The notes under the pieces were generated by a model. The model searched no databases. It was not told the origin of the DNA and was given only the letters and a program-made list of their open reading frames with translations. Of a DNA stretch of 64,000 bases, positions 1-7,990 are shown one piece after another. Position numbers and translations under genes: made by a program. Location: NCBI GenBank assembly GCA_910576815.1, contig CAJTKA010000010.1:29834-93833 (forward strand), written 5' to 3'. The stretch's first letter is position 1. Each line of letters begins with the position of its first letter. Origin of the DNA: an uncultured Lachnospiraceae bacterium. GTDB taxonomy: Bacteria > Bacillota > Clostridia > Lachnospirales > Lachnospiraceae.

Positions 1-995
1 TTGGCAGAAAATGGGTCTCTCCGCCTTACAATGTGGATGGATGGCGGTTGGATGTGGCGGCGGACTTAGGTCACAGTCCTGAATTTAACCACTATTTTTG
101 GAAGGAATTTCGTAAGGCGGTCAAGATGGCGAATCCGAATGCCATTATTTTGGCAGAGCATTATGGTAATCCCAGAGACTGGCTGCAGGGTCAGGAGTGG
201 GATACGGTTATGAACTATGACGCTTTCATGGAGCCGGTGACCTGGTTTTTGACGGGTATGCAGAAGCACAGCGACGATTACCGAGAGGATATGAGGGGCA
301 ATGCCGAAAGCTTCTGGGGCGCTATGCGGCATCACAGTGCCAACTTTACGACACCTTCCCTGCTGGTGGCGATGAATGAGCTCTCTAATCATGATCATTC
401 CCGATTCCTTACCCGCACGAATCACAAGGTGGGCAGGACGAATACGTTGGGGCCTGAGGCGGCTAATGAAGGTGTGAATAAGGCTGTTTTGCGGGAGGCT
501 GTGGTGATTCAGATGACCTGGCCCGGTGCGCCTACTATTTATTATGGAGATGAGGCAGGCGTTTGTGGGTTTACGGATCCCGATAACAGGCGGACGTATC
601 CCTGGGGACAAGAAGACAAGGAGCTGATTGCCTTCCATAAAGATATTATCAGGATCCATAAAGCACATCAGGAGTTTCTGACAGGCTCCACAAAGTATGT
701 GGAAGCCGATTACAATGTGATCGGATATGGCCGGTTTACCAGAGAAGCGCAGTCTTTGATCTTAGTCAATAACAACAGTCATGAGATTACCAAGGAGCTT
801 TCTGTGTGGTATCTGGGAATCCCGAAGGAGTGTACCCTGAGTCGTCTGCTTTTGACTTCGGCGGACGGATATACTACGGAGACAAAGGAATATCCCGTGA
901 TTGCAGGCAAGGTCAAGATAGAATTGCCGGCTACGTCAGCCATCATTTTAAGACATGAAACCCGTAGGGAGAGAACCTTTTTAGAGTTCAAATGA
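1..995 (+). CDS. Glycoside hydrolase family 13 (alpha-amylase family) enzyme, C-terminal part
   Basis: Carboxy-terminal part of a GH13 enzyme; its start lies left of the window and the frame is open from base 3. The three catalytic acids can be placed: the nucleophile Asp in GWRLDVA (bases 51-53), the acid/base Glu in LAEHYG (156-158) and the transition-state Asp in SNHDHS (393-395). The barrel signature YYGDEAG follows, then a short beta-rich C domain of the kind that closes GH13 proteins. The family hydrolyses or rearranges alpha-1,4 and sometimes alpha-1,6 glucans. The DPDNRRTYPW stretch is common in neopullulanase/cyclomaltodextrinase-like members, but the specificity cannot be fixed. The missing N-terminus also hides any signal peptide. 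The next gene starts 32 bases downstream on the same strand. Confidence 0.9.
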   Translation, partial: GRKWVSPPYNVDGWRLDVAADLGHSPEFNHYFWKEFRKAVKMANPNAIILAEHYGNPRDWLQGQEWDTVMNYDAFMEPVTWFLTGMQKHSDDYREDMRGNAESFWGAMRHHSANFTTPSLLVAMNELSNHDHSRFLTRTNHKVGRTNTLGPEAANEGVNKAVLREAVVIQMTWPGAPTIYYGDEAGVCGFTDPDNRRTYPWGQEDKELIAFHKDIIRIHKAHQEFLTGSTKYVEADYNVIGYGRFTREAQSLILVNNNSHEITKELSVWYLGIPKECTLSRLLLTSADGYTTETKEYPVIAGKVKIELPATSAIILRHETRRERTFLEFK

Positions 996-1027
996 GATAG
1001 ACAGCGCGAAGGAGCGCAGGCGCAGTT

Positions 1028-2311
1028 ATGAGAGTAATAAAGGGTATTTTGGCAGGGATAGGCGTTTTGGCGGCGCTTTTGTGCGCCCTTATCATCATGT
1101 CCGCAGTAAATCCGAGCATCACGGAGACCTTGTCCTCGTTGGTTACAGGAAACGGTCTTCCCAAAGAAAAGAAAGAGGAACTTGCACCGGCGGATAGCTC
1201 TGATTCGGACAGATACGATTGGGAGGAGTCAGAAAGCGAATCTTTTGGGACGGAGGAGGACTCTTGGGATGATTATGAGGAAGACGCCGACGTGTCCGAT
1301 GATGAGGGAGAATCGTTGAAAGATGAGACGGGCGGATCATCGGATCTGACGGAGGATACCGAGGGTTATGACAGCGTATCTGCTGAAACAGGAGAAGACA
1401 GTGAGCGTACCAGGGGTGCAAACGGTTATGAGGCACCCTCTGAATTGGATGTCAAAGTGCCTGAAGCAGTGAACGGAAAAGCAGGCTATCAACCCATTAC
1501 GGAGAAATCAGAAGCGCTGCCCGATGCCGAGGGCGGAGAATACACCAGCACTTTAGGATACGGAGAGACGGGAGACGGTCTTTTTTTTGATGCCAATCTT
1601 TACCCTTATTACCATATGATTGACTCAAAAGGTCAACATCTCTACCGTCAAATATTTGCCAATGCTACCGTGATGAATGCCGCCTTTATGCCAATTGAGG
1701 CAGTGCCTGTATCGCAGCTGAAAAATGTGGTGATGGCAGTTTATAATGATCATCCGGAATTGTTTTGGCTGAATACGGTTTTTACCTGCAAATATGACAA
1801 GAATAAGATCTGTGCAGAGTTGGAGCTGGAATTTAATATGACGAAGGAGGAGCTTGCCACCGCTTCCTCAGAGTTTTTTAATACCACCAGCAATCTTTTG
1901 ACGCAAGTGGAAAATTTAGCAACGCCCTATGAAAAAGAGCGGCGTCTCCATGATATGCTGATCGAGAGGATCGAGTACGAAAAAGGCGCGGATAAAAATC
2001 AGAGCGCTTACAGCGCGTTGGTGGAGGGAAAGAGCGTTTGCGCGGGATACGCGCGGGCGTATCAGTATCTGATGCAGCGGCTGGGGATTCCCTGTTACTA
2101 TTGTACGGGTTTTGCGGGAACGGATCATGCCTGGAATATTGTGGCGCTGGATGACGGCTATTACAACGTGGATCTGACCTGGGATGATACGCCCGGGGGC
2201 GAATATGATTATTTTAACAGGACGGACAGCGACTATGCGGGAACCCACGTGCGGCGGGATTTGTCGGTGAATCTGCCCAAGTGTGAGGGGGAGCGGTATC
2301 GGAATCTGTGA
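1028..2311 (+). CDS. Membrane-anchored transglutaminase-like protein
   Basis: 427 residues. A hydrophobic N-terminal segment (about residues 4-28) acts as signal anchor or uncleaved signal peptide. Residues about 45-130 form an Asp/Glu/Ser-rich low-complexity linker. The C-terminal third is a transglutaminase-like (papain-fold) domain with the full triad: Cys in KSVCAGYA, His in TDHAWNIV and Asp in YNVDLTWDD. Such extracytoplasmic proteins in Clostridia are usually thought to act as cysteine peptidases or crosslinkers at the cell surface; the substrate is unknown. A middle region (about 170-300) resembles nothing I can name. Transcription probably ends at the hairpin just after the stop. The acidic linker suggests a spacer across the wall. 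Family assignment is firm, function is not. Confidence 0.85.
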   Translation: MRVIKGILAGIGVLAALLCALIIMSAVNPSITETLSSLVTGNGLPKEKKEELAPADSSDSDRYDWEESESESFGTEEDSWDDYEEDADVSDDEGESLKDETGGSSDLTEDTEGYDSVSAETGEDSERTRGANGYEAPSELDVKVPEAVNGKAGYQPITEKSEALPDAEGGEYTSTLGYGETGDGLFFDANLYPYYHMIDSKGQHLYRQIFANATVMNAAFMPIEAVPVSQLKNVVMAVYNDHPELFWLNTVFTCKYDKNKICAELELEFNMTKEELATASSEFFNTTSNLLTQVENLATPYEKERRLHDMLIERIEYEKGADKNQSAYSALVEGKSVCAGYARAYQYLMQRLGIPCYYCTGFAGTDHAWNIVALDDGYYNVDLTWDDTPGGEYDYFNRTDSDYAGTHVRRDLSVNLPKCEGERYRNL

Positions 2312-2312
2312 A

Positions 2313-2348
2313 AGGAGCAGAGGGAAGTAATCCCCCTGCTTCCTTTTT
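2313..2348 (+). terminator. Rho-independent terminator after the transglutaminase gene
   Basis: The GGAGCAG-AGGG arm pairs with CCCC-CTGCTTCC around a short loop, with one bulge, and is followed by TTTTT. It lies between convergent genes. Confidence 0.65.
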
Positions 2349-2373
2349 GTACGCCTTATAGTACAGAGGATTT

Positions 2374-2880
2374 TCAATCCATCTCTTTCAGGTTCTGTAC
2401 CAGACGCACACCTGTAAGATCTGCGATTTTTGCCCGTATCTCATCCGTATCCGCCTGTAAACTTACACTGAGGCGGTAGTTGCCGGAGTTCGCCAGAGGA
2501 TTTTCCGTAAAGGAAGCGGCGGTGTCGGCGTCCAGATAGGCAGCGGAAAACTCTGCCCATGCCTCATCCCCGGAAATAAAGCGGCAGGAGGAGATGCCGT
2601 CAATGTCGGCAAGTGTTTGACCAAGGCGGTCAATATCGCTTGTGGAAAGGTCTTTCTCCCAAAAAACTGCCAGTGTGTACTCCTGATAAATATTGTAGGC
2701 ATAAGAGGTGGTGCCTGAGAGGAGGAGTGCAAAAACGGCAATCATGGAAGCCGCAAGACTCGAAAAACGAGCGCGGGTATGGCGTTTTTGAGGCTGGGCA
2801 CAGCCCTGCACAAGTTCCTCCGCCAATGCGTCAGGCATGGTGATGGTTTTTTTTAATTGTAGCATATCATTATGATTCAT
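2374..2880 (-). CDS. Single-pass membrane protein with FtsX-like extracellular domain, candidate anti-sigma factor
   Basis: 168 residues: a cytoplasmic N-terminus of about 40 residues, one membrane segment (about 43-63, SSLAASMIAVFALLLSG) and an outside domain of about 100 residues. The outside part follows the pattern of the FtsX extracellular domain: AVFWEKDLS, then a helix, then GISSCRFISGDEAWAEF, then an ENPL motif, a strand (YRLSVSL) and a closing TGVRLVQNL. The rest of FtsX, its four-helix permease core, is absent and no ftsE is nearby. The gene starts 31 bases after the ECF sigma gene on the same strand, the position where anti-sigma factors sit. I infer that the short cytoplasmic N-terminus holds the sigma factor and the FtsX-like domain senses the envelope. 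The fold call is a pattern reading and the anti-sigma role is inferred from context. Confidence 0.6.
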   Translation of the reverse strand: MNHNDMLQLKKTITMPDALAEELVQGCAQPQKRHTRARFSSLAASMIAVFALLLSGTTSYAYNIYQEYTLAVFWEKDLSTSDIDRLGQTLADIDGISSCRFISGDEAWAEFSAAYLDADTAASFTENPLANSGNYRLSVSLQADTDEIRAKIADLTGVRLVQNLKEMD

Positions 2881-2911
2881 AAGGATCTCCTTTCTAAAAT
2901 GAAATGATTTG

Positions 2912-3433
2912 TTATGTGACAGGGTATCGCAGATTGGGAGACGGGCTTTGTGCAGGCTCCGTTTCTGTTTCCGTGATTGCCAGTTTCAGCGCTTCTCTGC
3001 CGCGCTGTAAGCGTTTTTTGACGGCACTCTCCGAAAGCTTCATGATCTGCGCGATCTCTGCGACGGAATATCCCTCGAAATAATGCAGGATGAGGACGCT
3101 TTTCCACTTGGCGGGAAGCGCATAAAGTTCTTCGATATGGGACTGCTGTTCGGGGGCCGCCAGATATTCCTGCAATAGAGAAAGATCGACGCAGGTATGC
3201 TTTTTGCGGAAACGCAGACAGTCCATACAGCAGTTTGTCGTAACGTGCAAAAGCCATGCCCGCTCGTGTTCGGCTGTGGAAAAGGCGGGGGCTTTTTCAA
3301 AAAAGCGCAGCAGCACTTCCTGTAAGGTGTCTTGCACATCTGCCTGATTGCCTAAGAGCAGAAACGCGGTTCGATAGAGCGCGTCCCCGTGCGTTTGCAG
3401 GATATGACGGATATCCGCCTCGCTTTTGTGCAT
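2912..3433 (-). CDS. RNA polymerase ECF-type sigma factor
   Basis: 173 residues, the usual ECF length. Region 2 is at about residues 10-75 (ALYRTAFLLLGNQADVQDTL with the typical DxxQE-like stretch, then FFEKAPAF and AWLLHVTTNCCMD). Region 4 is at about 105-155 (LPAKWKSVLILHYFEGYSVA, then EIAQIMKLSESAVKKRLQRG, the helix-turn-helix that reads the -35 element). A Pro/Glu-rich tail ends the protein. The start ATG has AAAGGAG about ten bases upstream. It is cotranscribed with the FtsX-like membrane protein, its likely anti-sigma factor, and is divergent from a second ECF gene. A candidate ECF-type promoter lies upstream, suggesting autoregulation. The regulon is unknown. Confidence 0.93.
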   Translation of the reverse strand: MHKSEADIRHILQTHGDALYRTAFLLLGNQADVQDTLQEVLLRFFEKAPAFSTAEHERAWLLHVTTNCCMDCLRFRKKHTCVDLSLLQEYLAAPEQQSHIEELYALPAKWKSVLILHYFEGYSVAEIAQIMKLSESAVKKRLQRGREALKLAITETETEPAQSPSPNLRYPVT

Positions 3434-3478
3434 GGTAAAGGTTCTCCTTTCTTTTGTTTTTTGGGATCCCTTGTCCTA

Positions 3479-3507
3479 TATACGTCAATCGGAGCGGTTT
3501 GGTGACA
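3479..3507 (-). promoter_or_regulatory. Candidate autoregulated ECF promoter for the minus-strand sigma operon
   Basis: Read on the minus strand: TGTCACC (3507-3501), a 16-base spacer and CGTATA (3484-3479). The CGT-type -10 and the 16-base spacing resemble known ECF promoters, for example the TGAAAC-N16-CGTA form. It lies about 45 bases upstream of the sigma start codon. No second copy was found, so the call rests on pattern alone. Confidence 0.4.
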
Positions 3508-3595
3508 GGAGAGATTGTTTTTTTCATAAAAATATTTTATGATATTCTAAATAAGCAGTCATTACAGGGATGCAGACTGTCGAGTTTGTATTTGC

Positions 3596-3615
3596 TTATC
3601 ATAAAAGTATGATAA
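3596..3615. promoter_or_regulatory. Perfect palindrome upstream of the second ECF sigma gene
   Basis: TTATCATA and TATGATAA form perfect 8-base arms around AAAG. It lies about 100 bases before the start of the second ECF gene, in the divergent region between the two sigma genes. It could be an operator for a dimeric repressor. There is no T-run, so it is not a terminator. Confidence 0.4.
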
Positions 3616-3712
3616 CGAAAATGCAACCTAACAGCAAGCTGGCGGGTATTATTAATAGAGCCGGGTAAAAGACGTGCGGACGCGCCGTCTTTTGCATGAA
3701 ATGAGGCCACAG

Positions 3713-4204
3713 ATGACGAAAGAGGAACAAATCACGACGGAGGCGGCGGTGGATCGGTATGCGGATATGGTGTACCGTCTCGCGCTTTCGCAAATGAAAA
3801 ACAGAACGGACGCGGACGACCTTTTTCAGGAAGTGTTCGTGCGTCTGGTCAGTCATATCGGAGAGCTGCAATCCTGGGAGCACGTGAAGGCGTGGCTGAT
3901 CAGGGTGACGATCAACTGCGCAAAAAAACATTTTGACCTGTATTGGAATAAAAATGTGGATTTTTTGGAAGATGAGGAGAAGCTTCGGGGAGAGGAAGCC
4001 TACGAGCCGCCGGAGGAACATCCCGTCAGAAGGGCGGTATCAAAGCTTCCGCTAAAGTATCGAACAGCGGTGCATCTCTTTTACTATGAGGAGCTATCCG
4101 TGGCGGAGATCGCGGCTTTTACCGGACAGAAGGAAGGGACCGTCAAATCGCAGCTCCATCGGGCGAGAGAGATGCTGAAAGAACTGCTGGAGGATAGCGG
4201 ATAA
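3713..4204 (+). CDS. RNA polymerase ECF-type sigma factor
   Basis: 163 residues from the ATG at 3713, which has GAGG six bases upstream; in-frame ATGs at 3674 and 3701 lack a good ribosome site. Region 2 covers about residues 10-75 (YADMVYRLALSQMKNRTDAD, DLFQEVFVRL, AWLIRVTINCAKKHF). Region 4 covers about 105-155 (LPLKYRTAVHLFYYEELSVA, EIAAFTGQKEGTVKSQLHRA). It is followed by an anti-sigma-like membrane protein and a von Willebrand A lipoprotein on the same strand, a recurrent arrangement in Lachnospiraceae. Close in sequence style to the neighbouring minus-strand sigma factor, so the two may be old paralogues. Target promoters are unknown. Confidence 0.93.
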   Translation: MTKEEQITTEAAVDRYADMVYRLALSQMKNRTDADDLFQEVFVRLVSHIGELQSWEHVKAWLIRVTINCAKKHFDLYWNKNVDFLEDEEKLRGEEAYEPPEEHPVRRAVSKLPLKYRTAVHLFYYEELSVAEIAAFTGQKEGTVKSQLHRAREMLKELLEDSG

Positions 4205-4294
4205 GATGCGGATATCGCGGCGCGGTATCCTCCGTGGATATAGGAAACAAGGCATGGAAATTTTCAGCGATTCTATGATAAGGAATTGATAAAT

Positions 4295-5311
4295 ATGGCA
4301 GAGTTGTATAAGGATGTTTATCAAAGTAAATATAGAGAAGAAACCGCAAAGATACACGCGCCTTTGAGCCTGATCGAGAAGACCAAGGCAGCCGTGCGCG
4401 AGGAGGAAAAGCGGCTGGCGGCAGCAGCAGGACAAAGGAGAGAAGCGGGCACGGAATCGGTGACGGCGCAGGGGTCAACAGCAGGGCTTGCCATGCGAAA
4501 GAAGCAGGAGGGGGCGTTCGGTTCAAGCCCTGAGAATGCGGATCGCCAAAAACAGGTGCGGACATTTGCGGTTCGTAAATGGGCCTATCCTTTGACGGCA
4601 GTGGCAGCGATCTTGATCCTGATGTCAGTGTCTCTGACTATGCGGGGGTTAAAGTCCGCAGACATGGCGGCACCGAGTGCCGTCTATGACGGGGCGGCTG
4701 AGAGCGGAGCGGCTTATGAAAATGCGGTGGAGTCTGCGGATACGGGCGGGTTCTATGAGGAAGTACCCGCAGGGGCGCCTGCTGATTATGAAATTGCGGA
4801 AGCGCCTGCGGCAGAGGAATCGTTTACGGCGAACGGGGAAATGCTTGAGGAGGCAGCTGCGGAAGACATCATGGCGGATATGGCGGAAGGCGCGGCAGAG
4901 GAGACGGACGGGCTTTCACGGGGGGATGCGGCGAATTTGACTTCGCCTGCCGAAGAGAAATCGGTGGAGGCAGTCGAAGATGTGGAGCGGGAACTGGCGG
5001 ACGAGAAGTCGATTGCAAAGAAACAGGCGGCAAGTGGGCAGAAACAGGAAGATGTCGATTCCGAAGATTATACGATGGAAAAAGTGGCGAAGCGCCCTGT
5101 CCGTTTTAACGGTTCCGACGTGGAGATTTGCTATTACGAAGGGAATACATTCTGTATTCTGGAGATGGCATCCACAGAAGACAAAGAGAAGACGGCATGG
5201 GAGGCCTATGTGGAGACAGCCTCGAAAGAAGGATATGTGATCTGCGGGGAAGCGGAGACCGTGGAGGACTTCCTGGCGGCGGCGAATCAGAAGTTGCAGG
5301 AAGGGGAATAA
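4295..5311 (+). CDS. Single-pass membrane protein, probable anti-sigma factor of the preceding ECF sigma
   Basis: 338 residues from the ATG at 4295 (AAGGA ten bases upstream; a TTG at 4286 lies too close to it). A cytoplasmic part of about 95 residues starts with a helical, charged region (YQSKYREETAKIHAP, SLIEKTKAAVREEEKRL), as in anti-sigma factors. One membrane segment follows at about 98-118 (WAYPLTAVAAILILMSVSLT). The outside part is a long Ala/Glu-rich disordered stretch, then a small folded domain of about 80 residues starting near VRFNGSDVEICYYEGNTF. It lies 90 bases after the sigma gene, so it is the likely membrane tether for it. There is no zinc-finger (HxxxCxxC) motif, so it is not a classical ZAS anti-sigma factor. 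Role inferred from order and topology. Confidence 0.7.
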   Translation: MAELYKDVYQSKYREETAKIHAPLSLIEKTKAAVREEEKRLAAAAGQRREAGTESVTAQGSTAGLAMRKKQEGAFGSSPENADRQKQVRTFAVRKWAYPLTAVAAILILMSVSLTMRGLKSADMAAPSAVYDGAAESGAAYENAVESADTGGFYEEVPAGAPADYEIAEAPAAEESFTANGEMLEEAAAEDIMADMAEGAAEETDGLSRGDAANLTSPAEEKSVEAVEDVERELADEKSIAKKQAASGQKQEDVDSEDYTMEKVAKRPVRFNGSDVEICYYEGNTFCILEMASTEDKEKTAWEAYVETASKEGYVICGEAETVEDFLAAANQKLQEGE

Positions 5312-5343
5312 GAGGCAGAGAAAGACGTGATTTGGTTGATTTG

Positions 5344-5375
5344 AAAAGAAACAGAGAAATCTGTTTCTTTTTTTT
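5344..5375 (+). terminator. Terminator between the anti-sigma and vWA genes
   Basis: AAAAGAAACAGA pairs with TCTGTTTCTTTT around GAAA and runs into a T tract. It may end or attenuate the sigma/anti-sigma transcript before the lipoprotein gene. Confidence 0.75.
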
Positions 5376-5444
5376 ACAAGGAATGCAACCATATTGGATT
5401 CTGGAAGGTATTATCTGTAGAAAGGTAGAAACAGAAGGGAGATA

Positions 5445-5504
5445 GATTGAAAAATCACACTGATGTGCTGATTTTTTAATTGCAAGAAAGCTTCGGCAGG
5501 GAGG
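5445..5504 (+). repeat. Structured intergenic repeat, copy A (short form), leader of the vWA gene
   Basis: Starts GATTGAAAAATCACACTGAT, continues GTGCTGATTTTTTAATTGC and ends AAAGCTTCGGCAGGGAGG. The AT-rich ends pair to form a stem (GATTGAAAAAT with ATTTTTTAATT). The last bases, GGGAGG, are the ribosome site of the gene starting at 5511. A longer copy with the same first 39 bases (4 differences) and the same kind of tail lies at 36325-36452 before an Lrp-type gene. Confidence 0.65.
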
Positions 5505-5510
5505 ATAATT

Positions 5511-7433
5511 ATGAAAAAGAGAAAACTTGTAAAAAGAATAGCGGCTCTTGGCCTGACGGGCGTGATCGTTCTGACAGGCTGCGGTGCGACAAACGAAGCG
5601 CCTACGGTGGAGGAGTACATAAGTGAGAGCGGTGGGGATTATGAGCGGGGAGATATGACAGGCGTGTCAGAAACATCGCCGACACCCGGAGAAAGCGGTG
5701 GCAGTGAAGCAGGCGCCGCGGAAAGCGGTAGTACTGCAAATAACGGCAAAGATAGCGCGGTAGAGAGTCCGGCAGCAGAAGCGCCTGCGGCAGAGGATTC
5801 GGCAGCAGAGGCAGAAAGTGCCACAGCGGATACGGCAGACGATATTTATAATGATTACGCCCGCGGCGGTGCAGTCACAGAGAAACAGGAGGAAAAGAGA
5901 GCAGCTACTTATGATGAATTATATGCCGAGGTGCCAGACGGGTATTACAATTCCTGCTATGATTTTGATGAAGAAGAAATTCCCTCTCAAAATGGCGAAG
6001 AGTACAGCAAATGGGAGGAAAAAGGATTTGTCAACGTGATGCGGGAGCCGCTCTCCACCTTTGCGGCTGACGTGGATACGGCTTCCTACAGCAACCTGCG
6101 GCGCATGATCCGCGACGGCTGGGATCTGGAAAACCTGCCCGAAGGGTCAGTGCGGATCGAGGAAATGCTTAATTACTTCAGTTATGATTTTGAGGAACCG
6201 CTGGGACAGGAGCCTTTCGGGGTGACGACGCAGATTGGGCAATGCCCGTGGAATGACGAGGCGGAGCTTCTGATGATCGGCTTAAAGACAGAGAGTGTTA
6301 ACTATGATTACGCACCGCCATCAAACCTGGTGTTTTTGCTGGATGTGTCCGGTTCCATGGGCGATCCGGATAAGCTTCCTCTTTTACAGGAATCTTTTGC
6401 AAAGCTGACGGATAACCTGACTGAAAAGGACAGGATCTCCATTGTGACCTATGCGTCGGAGGATAAGGTGGTATTGCAGGGAGCGCGCGGTGATGAAAAG
6501 AAAAAGATCAAGAAGGCCCTGAATAAGCTGAAAGCAAACGGCGGCACCTACGGCAGCCAGGGCATTGAGAGGGCTTACGAACTTGCGGAGGAATACTTTA
6601 TCGAAGGCGGCAATAACCGCATCATTCTGGCGACGGACGGCGACTTGAACATCGGCATGACGACGGAGGAGGAGCTGGAAGAACTGATCAGCGAGAAGAA
6701 GGAATCGGGGATCTTCCTGTCGGTGTTGGGTTTTGGGACAGGAAACATCAAAGACAATAAAATGGAGACGCTGGCAGATAAGGGAAACGGCAATTACGCT
6801 TACATAGACTGTCTGCGGGAGGCGGATAAGGTACTTTCAGAGGAAATGACAGCGACTCTGGTAACGATCTGCAAAGATGTGAAGTTCCAGGTGGAATTTA
6901 ATCCCGACATTGTCGAGGGCTATCGCCTTTTGGGATATGAGAACAGAGCGCTTGACAGACAGGACTTTGACGATGATGAGAAGGACGGCGGGGAAATCGG
7001 CGCCGGACACAGCGTGACGGCTCTTTACGAGATCGTACTGCGGGAGCCGCTGAAACATAATTTGACAGAGGATGAGATCAGCGGTCTGCGGTACGGGGAC
7101 GAATATCAGAAGCGGATCAAAGAAACAAAGAAGACACCTTCCAGCGAAGGGAAATACAAAGAGTGGCTGACCATCAGTATTCGTTATAAGAAGCCTGCGG
7201 GGAATGTGAGCCAGCTTTTGGAGTATCCGGTTGGGTATAACAGCTATTGGGAGAATCCTTCGGCGGATTTCCGCTTTGCAGCGGCGGTGGCGGAGTTTGG
7301 ACTGCTTGCTTCTCACAGCAATTATCCTGAGAACGCGTCGCTGGCTCATGTGCGTAAAACATTAAAGGAGCTGGATTTCAAGGATGTGTATAAGATCGAG
7401 TTTCTGGAGTTGGTGGAACAGGTGGAGGAGTAA
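5511..7433 (+). CDS. von Willebrand factor type A domain lipoprotein (YfbK-like)
   Basis: 640 residues. Lipoprotein signal with lipobox LTGC, the cysteine being residue 24. An Ala/Glu/Ser-rich spacer covers about 30-120. A conserved vWA-associated N-terminal domain covers about 150-260 (TFAADVDTASYSNLRRMIR, EMLNYFSYDFEEP). The vWA domain proper, about 265-450, has the metal-binding DVSGSMG motif, the later MIDAS Thr region (NGGTYGSQGIERAY) and ATDGDLNIGMT. A C-terminal YfbK-type domain follows (GYRLLGYENRAL to the end). It is anchored outside the membrane and probably binds a protein partner through metal. Neighbouring sigma and anti-sigma genes suggest a part in envelope stress sensing. Expression may pass through the structured repeat in its leader. 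Confidence 0.88.
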   Translation: MKKRKLVKRIAALGLTGVIVLTGCGATNEAPTVEEYISESGGDYERGDMTGVSETSPTPGESGGSEAGAAESGSTANNGKDSAVESPAAEAPAAEDSAAEAESATADTADDIYNDYARGGAVTEKQEEKRAATYDELYAEVPDGYYNSCYDFDEEEIPSQNGEEYSKWEEKGFVNVMREPLSTFAADVDTASYSNLRRMIRDGWDLENLPEGSVRIEEMLNYFSYDFEEPLGQEPFGVTTQIGQCPWNDEAELLMIGLKTESVNYDYAPPSNLVFLLDVSGSMGDPDKLPLLQESFAKLTDNLTEKDRISIVTYASEDKVVLQGARGDEKKKIKKALNKLKANGGTYGSQGIERAYELAEEYFIEGGNNRIILATDGDLNIGMTTEEELEELISEKKESGIFLSVLGFGTGNIKDNKMETLADKGNGNYAYIDCLREADKVLSEEMTATLVTICKDVKFQVEFNPDIVEGYRLLGYENRALDRQDFDDDEKDGGEIGAGHSVTALYEIVLREPLKHNLTEDEISGLRYGDEYQKRIKETKKTPSSEGKYKEWLTISIRYKKPAGNVSQLLEYPVGYNSYWENPSADFRFAAAVAEFGLLASHSNYPENASLAHVRKTLKELDFKDVYKIEFLELVEQVEE

Positions 7434-7477
7434 AAGAAAGAAATTGTGCAGTGTAAGGACAGACGGTATCAAAAAAT

Positions 7478-7507
7478 GGCAGGGTGAACAGAAATGTCCA
7501 CCCTGCC
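7478..7507 (-). terminator. Bidirectional terminator between vWA and hsp20 genes
   Basis: GGCAGGGTG and CACCCTGCC are perfect 9-base arms around a 12-base loop. On the minus strand it is followed by ATTTTTTG, so it serves hsp20 best; on the plus strand the tail is only GTTT. Confidence 0.8.
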
Positions 7508-7523
7508 GTTTGGCGTATGGGTA

Positions 7524-7976
7524 TTATTTGACTTCGATCCGCTTTACTTCTTCCTTTGCGGTCAGGTCCTTTTTGGGGAAGCTCACTTCCAGGATACCGT
7601 TGTTGTAGGAGGCATCGATATCGCCCGCCTCCACGTCGTTTACGCGAAAGCTGCGGGAGTAGGAACTGTAGTAGCGCTCCCTGCGGATATACTTGTTTTT
7701 GTCTTCCTCGTCCTTTTCCTCTTTATGGGAAGCGGAGATCGTGAGCAGGTTATCTTTCAGGTCGATGTTAATATCGGACTTATCGAAGCCCGGCAGCTCG
7801 GCCTGCAACAGGTACTTATCGCCCTGATCGATCACGTCGGTTTTGAAAGCGTCAAAGGTAGCAAGCTCGTTGCCGCCCCAGAAGCCGCGGAAAGCATCGT
7901 CGAACATCCTGTCAAAGGAATCATCGAAGAATGCTGGTTTGTAGTTACGGTTGTTAAGCAATGAAGGTCTTAACAT
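7524..7976 (-). CDS. Small heat shock protein, Hsp20/alpha-crystallin family
   Basis: 150 residues from the ATG at 7976, with AAAGGAG seven bases upstream; a GTG three codons earlier overlaps that ribosome site. N-terminal arm with FDDSFDRMFDDAFRGF. Alpha-crystallin domain at about residues 40-135 (AFKTDVIDQGDKYLLQAELP, GFDKSDINIDLKDNLLTI). The A-x-x-x-n-G-I-L-E-V signature appears as ASYNNGILEVSFPKK near the end. It is an ATP-independent holdase that keeps unfolding proteins soluble in the cytoplasm. Monocistronic, between a terminator and a decayed region. No CIRCE element is visible upstream. Confidence 0.95.
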   Translation of the reverse strand: MLRPSLLNNRNYKPAFFDDSFDRMFDDAFRGFWGGNELATFDAFKTDVIDQGDKYLLQAELPGFDKSDINIDLKDNLLTISASHKEEKDEEDKNKYIRRERYYSSYSRSFRVNDVEAGDIDASYNNGILEVSFPKKDLTAKEEVKRIEVK

Positions 7977-7990
7977 AATGATCACTCCTT

